Both the position numbers and the translations under genes were made by a program. From NCBI GenBank assembly GCA_016710985.1, contig JADJTX010000053.1, positions 1 through 11,307 on the forward strand: DNA of 11,307 nt, in the 5' to 3' direction. The DNA is from Ignavibacteria bacterium (GTDB taxonomy: Bacteria; Bacteroidota; Ignavibacteria; Tepidaquicellales; Tepidaquicellaceae). Numbering within the stretch: the first letter of the stretch is position 1; each line of letters starts with the position of its first letter. Below the pieces are notes generated by a model, which saw only the letters and a list, made by a program, of their open reading frames with translations, ran no database searches and was not told the DNA's origin. Of this stretch, positions 1 to 7,564 are shown one piece after another.

Positions 1-1109
1 TTAAAGGATTTCCACAAAGACTGGGGAACATATGTTTTTGATTACGGAAAAAATGAAGTTACAAATTTTCTGATCAGCAATGCGTTATTTTGGTTTGAAA
101 AATATCACATTGACGGATTGAGAGTTGATGCCGTTGCTTCAATGCTTTATCTCGATTATTCCCGACATGCAGGAGAGTGGATCCCAAACATTCACGGAGG
201 GTATGAAAATCTTTAAGCGATAGATTTTCTCAAGAAGCTAAACGGCACGGTTCAGAAAAATGCAGTGCGTAATGATGATAGCGGAGAATCATCATCATGG
301 CCGGGAGTTACGAGAGCTACTCATCTCGGCGGACTGGGTTTTGACATGAAATGGAATATGGGCTGGATGCATGATATACTTGCATATTTTTCGATGGATC
401 CAATTTTCAAAAGAAAATTCCATCACGGTAAACTGACATTTGCTGTTTGGTATGCATTCAATGAAAATTTTCTTCTGCCGATATCACATGATGAGGTCGT
501 GCATCTGAAAAGATCCGCTATAGAAAAATGCTGGAGATGAATGGCATAAGTTTGCAAATCTCAGACTGCTTTTTGGATTCATGTTCAGTCATCCCGGAAA
601 GAAATTAAATTTCATGGGTAATGATATTGCGCAGAATAAGGAATGGAATTCCGGAAACATCTCTCGACTGGGAAGTGCTCGATAATGATATGAATAGAAA
701 ATATCATGAATATTTCAGAGAGCTGAACCGTCTTTACAAAAATATCCCGCATTTCACGAAGACGATTTTGACAAATCGGATTTCAATGGCTGGATTTTTC
801 TGATACAGATAATTGTGTGATTGCATTTGTAAGGTGGCAAGGATAAAAACGAGATGCTTTTATTTACATTTAACATGACCCCGGTGGAAAGGTTGGACTA
901 TTTATTTGGCGGTATCTCAAGGTCAGGATACTACAGGGAAATCCTTAACAGTAACGCTGTAGAATACGGCGGAACTGGAAGGGGTAATCTCGAGGAGTTC
1001 ATTCGGAACATTCACCGAGATTGATTTTCCTGATTCAATCAGAGTAACATTACCTCCGCTTTCCCCAAAAATGTTTATTTACATGAAAATGCTGACAGTC
1101 ATTGAGTGA
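1..1109 (+). CDS. glgB: 1,4-alpha-glucan branching enzyme, C-terminal part, frameshifted
   Basis: This is the 3' part of a GH13 glycogen branching enzyme, which forms alpha-1,6 branches in cytoplasmic glycogen. The window opens inside the catalytic barrel. Visible motifs are DWGTYVFDYG, then EKYHIDGLRVDAVASMLYLD with the nucleophile Asp codon at 127-129, then WPGVTRATHLGGLGFDMKWN and LPISHDEVVH (about 478-504). The C-terminal beta domain follows, with NMTPVERLDY, REILNSNAVEYGG and RVTLPPLSPKM, ending at TGA 1107-1109. The reading frame is broken several times: a TAA at 214-216 where ENL-E-AI is expected, a compensating shift pair at about 263 and 287, and further shifts near 525, 655, 790, 835 and 985. 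The shift pair garbles the acid/base Glu motif, yet an adjacent frame at 272-286 still reads MMIAE. Homology resumes after each break, so sequence error is likelier than decay. The family assignment is very secure; whether the gene is intact is uncertain. Confidence 0.93.
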
Positions 1110-1493
1110 ATCTGTGTCTGATAAATCGACTGATGAAATTCTGAACACCGGAATAATAGAAGTTAATGAAAAGGAAAATATTAGATCTGTAAACGACAGA
1201 GAAACTGATACTATGGAAATAAAAGAAACTGCAGAAGATAGTACAGGGGGGGAAATTGAATCTGAAGGAACAGATGATCCTGTGGAAAACGCTGTTGATG
1301 CAGGTACAGAAGAAGAAACAGAAAAAAGGATTTGCTTGATTTTGACGGGTCCAAAGTTGTAACTTCGACTGCAGAAGCGTCAGAGAGATTTCGGAAGCAG
1401 ATAATAAAACTCTGAAAAAAATCCGAAGATATGACAGAAGATGAGATGAATGAAAAGATAAAAGAGATCATAAATAAGATAAAGAAGTTTTAG
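1102..1493 (+). CDS. Short acidic protein of unknown function, frameshifted
   Basis: I do not recognise this protein. An open frame starts at TTG 1102, overlapping the glgB stop by 8 bases, and begins MSESVSDKSTDEILNTGI. It is very rich in Glu, Asp, Thr and Ser, with no membrane segment or signal peptide. The first frame ends at 1362. From about 1326 another frame carries on in the same style (DLLDFDGSKVVTSTAEASERF). The tail EDMTEDEMNEKIKEIINKIKKF ends at TAG 1491-1493 and looks like a short charged helix. The switch lies at a run of six A at 1322-1327. A further shift near 1400 would replace an apparent TGA at 1413 with ADNKTLKK. The low-complexity acidic composition suggests a disordered cytoplasmic protein. 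Its position directly after glgB suggests co-transcription, but no function follows from that. The TTG start is a guess. Confidence 0.45.
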
Positions 1494-1620
1494 CAATTGA
1501 ATTCAAAATGCAAAATCATTTTTATTGAATTTCAAAATTGATATTATGGAAAGTCTTAATTCAAATCAGAATTACAAAATGAATTACTATTTAAATATCA
1601 GCAGAACACTTTAAAATCAT
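1494..1620 (+). other. AT-rich spacer upstream of deoC
   Basis: This 127-base gap is strongly AT-rich and has no credible coding frame. It contains a weak inverted repeat, AAAATG with CATTTT six bases away, at about 1506-1523, just after the acidic gene's stop. It is too AT-only to call a terminator. No Shine-Dalgarno-like sequence precedes the deoC ATG, which is common in this phylum. Confidence 0.4.
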
Positions 1621-2573
1621 ATGAAAAATTTAAACTCATTTCTTAATAATTTCAACTTTTCTGTAGATGAGATCGTAGAAAAAGAGCGAGCTGCTTCACT
1701 TGCATCCAGAAGCATAAAGACTGCAAGCAAAGTACAGGCACTGCGGACTGCAATTTCAATGATCGACCTGACTACTCTGGAGGGAAAAGATTCAGACGGG
1801 AAAGTCATGGCTATGTGTCAGAAAGCAATTCATCCAAAACCCGGTGATGATTCAATACCTCACGTGGCTGCAGTCTGCGTATATCCAAACAAGATAAAGA
1901 CAGCAAGAAAATCCGTAAAAAATACCGGCGTTCATGTCGCTTCCGTCGCCACAGCATTTCCGTCCGGTCAGTATCCTCTCAAGCTGAAACTGGAAGATGT
2001 AAAGCGCTGCATAAAGGACGGCGCTGACGAGATTGACATGGTTATATCCAGAGGTGAGTTTTTATCAGGAGATTATAATTATGTCTATGAAGAGATCAGG
2101 CAGATAAAAGATGAGTGCATAAAATCCGGAATGGAATACAGCGAAAAGCACGGAGTTGATCGTGATGTTCATCTGAAGGTAATCCTTGAAACAGGCGAAC
2201 TAGAAACTTATGACAATGTACGAAAGGCAAGTTTTATCGGAATGATGGCAGGAGGAGATTTTATAAAGACCTCTACCGGGAAAGTCCAGCCTGCAGCCAC
2301 TTTGCCGGTTACACTTGTAATGCTTGAAGCTATAAGAGATTATTATGATGAGACCGGAATAAAAATAGGTATGAAACCGGCCGGTGGTATTAAAACAGCA
2401 AAAGACGCGATATCATATCTTGTTCTTTTGAATGAAACACTCGGGGGAAGAATGGCTTACTCCTGATCTTTTACAGGCTCGGCGCCAGTTCTGTGCTTAA
2501 TGATATTCTTATGCAGCTTGACAAACAAAAGACAGGATTTTATCAAAGTTCAGATTATTATTCACTTGATTGA
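1621..2573 (+). CDS. deoC: Deoxyribose-phosphate aldolase, frameshifted near the 3' end
   Basis: DeoC is a class I aldolase that splits 2-deoxy-D-ribose 5-phosphate into acetaldehyde and glyceraldehyde 3-phosphate in deoxynucleoside catabolism. The ATG at 1621 opens a long frame with the family hallmarks in order: MIDLTTLEGKDSDGKV near residue 47, VAAVCVYP at 82-89, and ADEIDMVISRGEF with the catalytic-relay Asp at 139. DFIKTSTGKV follows with Schiff-base Lys216, then GMKPAGGIKT with the second catalytic Lys252. The frame appears to end at 2466, but the usual C-terminus resumes in another frame: WLTPDL, then RLGASSVLNDILMQLDKQ to TGA 2571-2573. One extra G in the run at about 2443-2447 and one extra T at about 2468-2471 explain both jumps. 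The reconstructed protein is about 316 residues, longer than E. coli DeoC but usual for the long bacterial form. Identification is near certain. Confidence 0.95.
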
Positions 2574-2574
2574 A

Positions 2575-3375
2575 ATGAAGAAAATTTTAATTTACTTTAC
2601 TGTTTTAATAACAGTAATAATATTTCATGCTGATCCATATACAGTCAGGATGAGGGGTTATTTTTGAAAAGGAAATATCTGTTGAAAATTATAATATAAA
2701 AATAACCAACAGAAGTAATAATTTTTTTCGGGAACGCTCGCAGTATTAAACAACAGCGGTGATACAGTATTTTATATAGATCGGTTATTCTCGAGATATG
2801 TATCGGATACATTACTGGATTTGAATAACGACGGAAACAATGAATTAATTCTGGATCCGGTACCGGGGTAAACGCTTATGATTTTAATATGCTTGTTATT
2901 TTTGATTTCTACAAGAGTGATCAGCCGCTTTTTGAAATACATAATGCCGAAGTAATAGCGGGCATAGACAGCATTCCGAAAATTGTTTCCCACATTAGAT
3001 TCAGCCCGCTGTATCTGGGAACCGGATATGATTATTCATTAAGATATAACGGTGAAAGGCTCTTACTTGAGACTGATCCGAAGACAAGCAAAGTACTGCA
3101 GGGTCTTGATATTATTGATGAAAATATTTTATACAATATGAACGGCTTTAAAGAGGAACTTGATGAGTGTGATAAAAATAATAATTTCAGATCTTTTTTT
3201 GAACAGTATCTTTTACAGAAAGTACTTTTGAAGAAAGTTTCCGAAGGTTGGGGATTTTTTGAAAAAACTACAACTGCCCTGATAAAAAAAGGTTAGAATA
3301 GAACTTGAAGAATACTTAGGAATAATGATTGAGAATCTTAGTAAAATGGAATACAAATTCAACGGAGAAGAGTAA
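2575..3375 (+). CDS. Exported protein of unknown function
   Basis: I cannot assign this protein to a named family. ATG 2575 lies one base after the deoC stop and starts a signal peptide (MKKILIYFTVLITVIIF). After a frame change near 2640 the expected Ser-Gln cleavage context follows (IYSQDEGYFEKE). The mature part is rich in beta strands. It includes LDLNNDGNNELIL at about 2818-2853, a D-x-N-x-D-G-x-x-E calcium-loop pattern like those in FG-GAP/VCBS-type proteins. Next comes GTGVNAYDFNMLVIFDFY, where a shift at about 2855-2870 joins the two frames. A charged helical C-terminus (EEYLGIMIENLSKMEYKF) ends at TAA 3373-3375, with another shift near 3265-3295. The outer limits are in the same frame, giving about 266 residues. 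It is probably periplasmic or surface-located. Tight spacing to deoC suggests co-transcription, although the roles look unrelated. Confidence 0.6.
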
Positions 3376-3402
3376 ATTATTTTATAATTTAAATATATTA
3401 TT

Positions 3403-3615
3403 ATGCCGGAAATACAGGAATACAAAGGAAACAAGATATTAAATCTAAATCCCGAAAGTAAGTTTTCATTTTCATTCGGGCTGGCTAAAGCTAAGCTGAT
3501 CCTTGAGAATATAGAAGTGATCAGGAAATTTGTATCATCAGAAGGAAAGGATATCGGAGATCCCGGAGATAAGAACACTGATGAAAAAGCAGAAGGAACG
3601 CAGGAATCTTTTTAA
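3403..3615 (+). CDS. Small 70-residue protein of unknown function
   Basis: This is an intact frame from ATG 3403 to TAA 3613-3615. The first two thirds look folded: MPEIQEYKGNKILNLNPES, then FSFSFGLAKAKLILENIEVI and RKFVSS. The last 25 or so residues are hydrophilic and acidic (DKNTDEKAEGTQESF) and probably disordered. There is no signal peptide or membrane segment, so it is likely cytoplasmic. I have an impression that small proteins of this type recur in Ignavibacteria-like genomes, but I cannot name a family or a role. It is the last gene on the plus strand, 27 bases after the exported protein, and its stop faces the minus-strand block 45 bases away. It is one of the few genes here without a frame break. 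Confidence 0.7.
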   Translation: MPEIQEYKGNKILNLNPESKFSFSFGLAKAKLILENIEVIRKFVSSEGKDIGDPGDKNTDEKAEGTQESF

Positions 3616-3660
3616 ATTTAGGCTAGTCAATGATATGACATTCCATACCGGTTAAAAAAT
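3616..3660. other. Convergent intergenic gap
   Basis: This 45-base gap separates the stop of the small plus-strand protein from the stop of the minus-strand M23 peptidase gene. Both transcripts must end here or read into each other. I looked for a GC stem followed by a T run on either strand and found none. A shared intrinsic terminator is not supported. Confidence 0.4.
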
Positions 3661-4563
3661 TTATTTGAGCAGGATCATTTTCTTTGTTTGTGAATAATTA
3701 TCAGATTGTAACCTATATATATAAACTCCGCTCGGCAAATTACTTCCGTCAAAGTTAATATCAAAAATTCCCGGATTTAGTTTTTCATTAATTAATGTAA
3801 GTATTTTCCTTCCATTCAGATCAAAGATTTCAAATTTGATCAACGACGATTTTGAGATTTCAAATTTAATTTTTGTAAACGGATTAAAAGGATTAGGAAA
3901 ATTCTGACCGAGAAAAATCTTTCAGGGATAATATCATTATTAATATTAACAGAAAACCGCAATATCAAGTGCAGTATAACATCCGCCCAGAATACAGAGA
4001 TTTTGAGAATTTACGGAACCGGTCGTATTAGAAAAATTCAAAGGTATAGAATTAAAACCGTTATAACTGGAACCGTCCCGGAATGCCTGTAAATGAAGAT
4101 GCGGATTACCGCCTGTATTTCACTGCTGCCCGATAAGGCAAGCGGTTGACCTGCCTGCACTATTTTTCCCGCTTCTACTATCACACCAAATTGTTTTAAA
4201 TGTGTGTACCGCATACGTGTCCCGTCACTGTGCTGAATGAATACATTGTTCTCATGTCCATTCACCCAATCTGAATCAGAGTACTGTTCATTTACAAAAA
4301 CTACCGTTCCTGGACGCGAAGCAACTATAGTATCTCCGATCTGTATTAAAGTCATATGCAAAGAGATTTGAATGACCTCCTATAGAAGGGCAGTTTCCTT
4401 GTGTGATGCAGTAAGTCTTTCCGACCGGATAAGGCAGTATGTAATTTGACTGCGCGGGAGGAGGAATGATAGTATCACAGTTGACCTGAGAAAAACATTC
4501 ACTGCTTATTACATAAATCAGAAAAATAATAATTATTAATATATTAACTCTAAAAATTTTCAA
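3661..4563 (-). CDS. Secreted M23 family metallopeptidase with T9SS sorting domain
   Basis: This is a LytM/M23-type zinc endopeptidase fused to a T9SS type A sorting domain, so it should cross the outer membrane and be released or surface-anchored. A signal peptide (MKIFRVNILIIIIFLIYVIS) begins at TTG 4563. The peptidase core contains GGHSNLFAYDF (His and Asp zinc-ligand pair), GDTIVASRPGTVVFV, MRYTHLKQFG, then NPHLHLQAF with the HxH motif at 4093-4101. The tail starts GQNFPNPFNPFTKIKFEIS and ends YRLQSDNYSQTKKMILLK at TAA 3661-3663. Frames break at about 4350, 4115, 3950 and 3920, but all parts are collinear and all expected zinc ligands are present. Family substrates are peptidoglycan cross-bridges or glycine-rich peptides; the substrate here is unknown. 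The TTG start is weak, and a damaged ATG is possible. It lies 15 bases after the other T9SS gene, so the two are probably one transcript. Confidence 0.85.
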
Positions 4564-4578
4564 AATATTTTTAAATGA

Positions 4579-6443
4579 TTATTTGATCAGCAACATAGAT
4601 CTGGTCTGAGAAAAATTGTCCGACTGTAATTTATAAAAATATACACCGCTGGGAAATCCTATTCCATCAAACAAAAAATCATAACTCCCTGGCTGTAAAT
4701 CTTTATTGATCAAAACAGCTACTTCAATGCCAAGCGCATTATATACATTAAGTTTTACCAAATCGGAAAAAGCAATAGTAAAACTGATTTTTGTAACAGG
4801 ATTAAATGGATTAGGATAGTTTTGCTTTAATGAAAATTTTTCCGGAAGTGAATAATCTATATTAGTTATGCCAATAGTATTATCGATTGATAATTTTCCG
4901 ATACGTGTTTTCCATTTATTGTCAGCACCTATATATTCACCCATGATCCATAGTATTGTTGAATCCACTGGATCAAACATAATATCTGTATAATCTTCAA
5001 ATCTAATATACGGATTTGACGTGTTCCCGCAAAAGACATTTACGTCACCTTCGCCTGATTTCAGAAGATTGTCATTTAAAAAATTGTCCGCTCCGTTTGG
5101 TTTTATGGTATAGTATATTCCCGGATATTCAGTTGCACCACTCCTGTTATACACCATAAATACGTTATTATTTTGATCAGCCAATATATCCGGATAACCA
5201 TAATAGTGATCCGCGCTGCTTACAAATATTTCGGAAGTTAATAATTGATCAGCTGTATTTATTTCCATGTAATGAATACCTGCTGTATTGTTTAAAATAA
5301 TTTTTGTTGAATGCGCTGCATATATCTTCCCGTTTCTCTGCACCTGCTCAGAGTAAAAAAACCACCAAAGCTGCATTGGCTTTCCTCCTCCCGGCTGAGC
5401 CATGTAAGGAGGCATTGAATAATCTGAACAGGAAACTGAATTCGATGAAACATTAAGATTTACGTAATCATCATTTACTTTATAGAGAAACAGGAAATTG
5501 AAAGTTGCTCCAGAAGGATTAGGCAATCCGATCATATACACTGATCCGGAGTTATCAAGATCATGAACTAGCTTTAGAGTCCGAACGGTAGATGCAGCTG
5601 CACCAGGATTTCTAAAATCCCACAGATCTTTCCAGTTGATGACTCCCGAATTTCATTCAGAACATCAGATTTTTTATGACTCTTAACTTCACATATTTTG
5701 GATTTCCCTGTCCGTATGGATACATGTCATTCAGCAAGTAAATACCGTTATCTGTAACTGTCATAGAAGGAAAGTCTGCAAATGCAGGATCAGACTGATT
5801 ACCGTTAACGTTTGCCGGAAGAGACCATATATTCCAGTTACCCAGCGCTGTTGAATCGTCTGATACACACAGAAGCATTAATGAAGTCGCAGTCGGAGAA
5901 TCATAATACAGATATGTCATTATAAACCTCCGGGAGGATTTATCATAAAAACATTTTGGATCAAATACCAGTCCCGCTCCAATAAAATCAGAAACCAATT
6001 GTTAGTATTGATCTGTTTGATAATGTTTCCCTGTTTATCTGTTATTGTGAACATAGTATTTATAGCGAGCAGCAGATCCATCGGACCGGGAATTACATTA
6101 CAATCAGGTACCCAGCAATTGAAAGTGTTTGGTCCGTCAAAATCAAATTCAAGATTAAGTGATCTGTATGTCTCCTTTGCTGAATAAAAGGTGGAGTTTC
6201 TTTGTTAAGAAATGAATTAGATCCCGGATCCATCATGCTGAATGGAGATATTCCCCGATTGACAGAGACTTCAGGTTTATTTCTGAATAAAAATTTCTGA
6301 ATTATATTTTCTTCAATACTATTTTCAAAATCGTCTGTACTTTTAGTAATTCCACTGCTGACTGAACCATCTGAAGGTCCCTGATATCCCTGAGCTAAAA
6401 TATTAACTGGGATATACATCAATAACACAATAATTATTTTCAT
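4579..6443 (-). CDS. Secreted T9SS cargo protein of unknown function
   Basis: ATG 6441-6443 starts a signal peptide (MKIIIVLLMYIPVNILAQ) ending in the Ala-Gln context usual for this phylum. The mature protein, about 600 residues, resembles large secreted proteins with repeated beta-sheet blades. It has CNVIPGPMDLLLAINTMFTI, then DKQGNIIKQ, then AGLVFDPKCFYDKSSRRFI, WSLPANVNGNQSDPAFADFP and DNGIYLLNDMYPYG. The C-terminus is a classic type A sorting domain: FSLKQNYPNPFNPVTKISF to KLQSDNFSQTRSMLLIK, ending at TAA 4579. Such proteins are exported by Sec and then by T9SS. No catalytic motif is evident; binding or structural roles are as likely as enzymatic ones. Frame breaks lie near 6180, 6005, 5665 and 5560, and each is bridged by continuous sequence in the next frame. 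The sorting domain is certain; the rest of the function is not. Confidence 0.8.
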
Positions 6444-6621
6444 CTGAATTCAAATTTGAGTTATGGATAATTTATAATTCTAGATTTTGCAGCAGAGAAT
6501 TATGAATGATCCGGTTAATAATATTACTCAAAATTAATATATCAGCGAATAAAAAATATTGTAAAAATTAGACAAGTTATATTGCAGTATTATTAAAACT
6601 GACGGTTTATGGTTTTCTGAT
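6444..6621 (-). promoter_or_regulatory. Upstream region of the T9SS genes with an 8-bp inverted repeat
   Basis: This AT-rich gap lies between the AraC-type gene and the T9SS gene pair. ATAATTCT at 6474-6481 is perfectly inverted at 6496-6503 with a 14-base loop, 30-60 bases before the ATG at 6443. CAAAATTA at 6529-6536 reads TAATTTTG on the minus strand, matching the TAnnTTTG -7 element of Bacteroidota sigma factors. I could not find a good -33 TTG partner, so the promoter call is weak. The hairpin could be an operator or a 5'-UTR structure; both are inference. Confidence 0.3.
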
Positions 6622-7412
6622 TTATTGACTCTCTGACCGAATATTCGGGAATGTAGTTTTTGGAGTCTTACCTGAGAGATTTTTAAATGATTTTGCGAAA
6701 TGGGACTGATCAAAATAGCCCGAGTCAAGTGCTATCTGAGCGAGTGGTTTCAGAGGCTGTTCATACATTAGCTTTGTGGAATAATTAAATTTAATTATAT
6801 TAATAAAACTTTTGGGCTGAAGACCAATGTACCGGACAAAGTTACGCTCCAGCTGTTTATAGTTAATTCCTGTCATTTCTTTTAATAATTCTATCTTTGA
6901 AACTGATGGATTATTGTAAACTAATTTAGTCATCTCAAATGTTCTCAATGCTTTATGATTCTGAGATAATCGCTTCTTTAAAAATTTTTCAACTTCATTA
7001 AACATTAACTTCACATCGTACATATTCATAATATTATTTTCCGTTTCATTCAAATCTTTAGTAAAAATCTGATCAGCATCAACGATAGCATCTGTTAGGT
7101 CAGATATTTATATCAGTGAAAAAAGGAGTGCCCCGGGTTTAAATCGGACGCTTATGGTTTTGGTTGAATTATATGATCTTATATAATGGAGTCTGCTTTT
7201 TATTCCAATAAAATGACTGGATTTAATTTTACTTATCTTTTCTGAATTCCCCGTACGTCTTTCATAAGGATTTCCGAGATTAATTACCAGCTCTGTCATA
7301 CCATCGGGAAGCACAGGAGTGAATTCGTCAGGGTTCGGAATATTCGCATTGTACGAAATATGTTCGACATATTTTTTAGAATGGCGTTACTCGGATAAAT
7401 CAATTTATTCAT
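6622..7412 (-). CDS. AraC family transcriptional regulator, frameshifted
   Basis: This is a DNA-binding regulator of the AraC/XylS type. From ATG 7412 the N-terminus reads MNKLIYPSNAIL, then after a short A-run shift KKYVEHISYNANIPNPDEFT. LPDGMTELVINLGNPYER follows, and this half ends with SVRFKPGALLFF. It looks like the poorly known sensor domain (DUF6597-like) found in many Bacteroidota AraC proteins. The C-terminal half carries the double helix-turn-helix: SKIELLKEMTGINYKQLERN, then KPLAQIALDSGYFDQSHFAK and SFKNLSGKTP, ending at TAA 6622. Frame changes lie at about 7372-7377, 7120 and 7100; the first two are single-base losses in homopolymers. The reconstructed length of about 263 residues fits the family. 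It lies just downstream of the dihydropyrimidinase and upstream of the T9SS genes, on the same strand. Regulation of either neighbour is possible but unproven. Confidence 0.87.
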
Positions 7413-7453
7413 AGCGTTTTTGAAAGGAATAAAATTCAGAAAATTCTTTTTCT

Positions 7454-7479
7454 TTTGCAAAAATTTATTTGCAAATTTA
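7454..7479 (-). promoter_or_regulatory. Two TTTGCAAA palindromes overlapping a promoter-like element
   Basis: TTTGCAAA occurs at 7454-7461 and again at 7468-7475, fourteen bases apart start to start, so the centres are about 1.3 helical turns apart. The second copy overlaps CAAATTTA at 7472-7479, which reads TAAATTTG on the minus strand and matches the Bacteroidota TAnnTTTG -7 consensus. This is about 60 bases upstream of the AraC-type ATG. The layout fits an autoregulatory operator, but AT-rich DNA produces such palindromes readily. Confidence 0.35.
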
Positions 7480-7532
7480 ATATAAAAATCTTTAACTTAA
7501 AACTTCAGGTTAAACTTTTAATTATCCGTAAT

Positions 7533-7557
7533 GGATTTCCGCATTCACAGGAATGAC
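7533..7557. repeat. Degenerate REP-like intergenic hairpin
   Basis: The segment reads GGATTTCC, GCATTCACAG, GAATGAC. It resembles the widespread intergenic palindromes of the form GGATTCCCGC...GCGGGAATGAC found in many bacterial genomes. TTCC pairs with GGAA around a loop, making an imperfect stem. It sits 8 bases beyond the dihydropyrimidinase stop. No T run follows on the minus strand, so it is not an obvious intrinsic terminator. I saw only one copy in this window. Confidence 0.35.
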
Positions 7558-7564
7558 AGTTTTT

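Noticed and set aside
1413..1415. In-frame TGA codons in broken genes as possible selenocysteine or programmed frameshift sites
   Set aside because: Breaks occur in unrelated genes, often at homopolymers, with no slippery heptamer plus hairpin or SECIS-like structure. Simple indels explain them better.
1211..1471. Open frame on the minus strand opposite the acidic gene
   Set aside because: Its Phe/Leu/Ser-rich product is what the reverse of a Glu/Lys-rich gene gives. It has no start context and no family match.
1496..1600. Repeated GAATTCAAAAT-like words as a repeat array
   Set aside because: The copies are irregular, short and AT-only. Spacing is not constant, and they look like chance in AT-rich DNA.
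1617..1808. Minus-strand frame inside deoC
   Set aside because: It is antisense to well-conserved deoC codons and has no features of its own.
3213..3578. Minus-strand frame spanning the exported-protein end and the small gene
   Set aside because: It lies antisense to two better-supported genes. Its composition reflects reversed AT-rich coding sequence.
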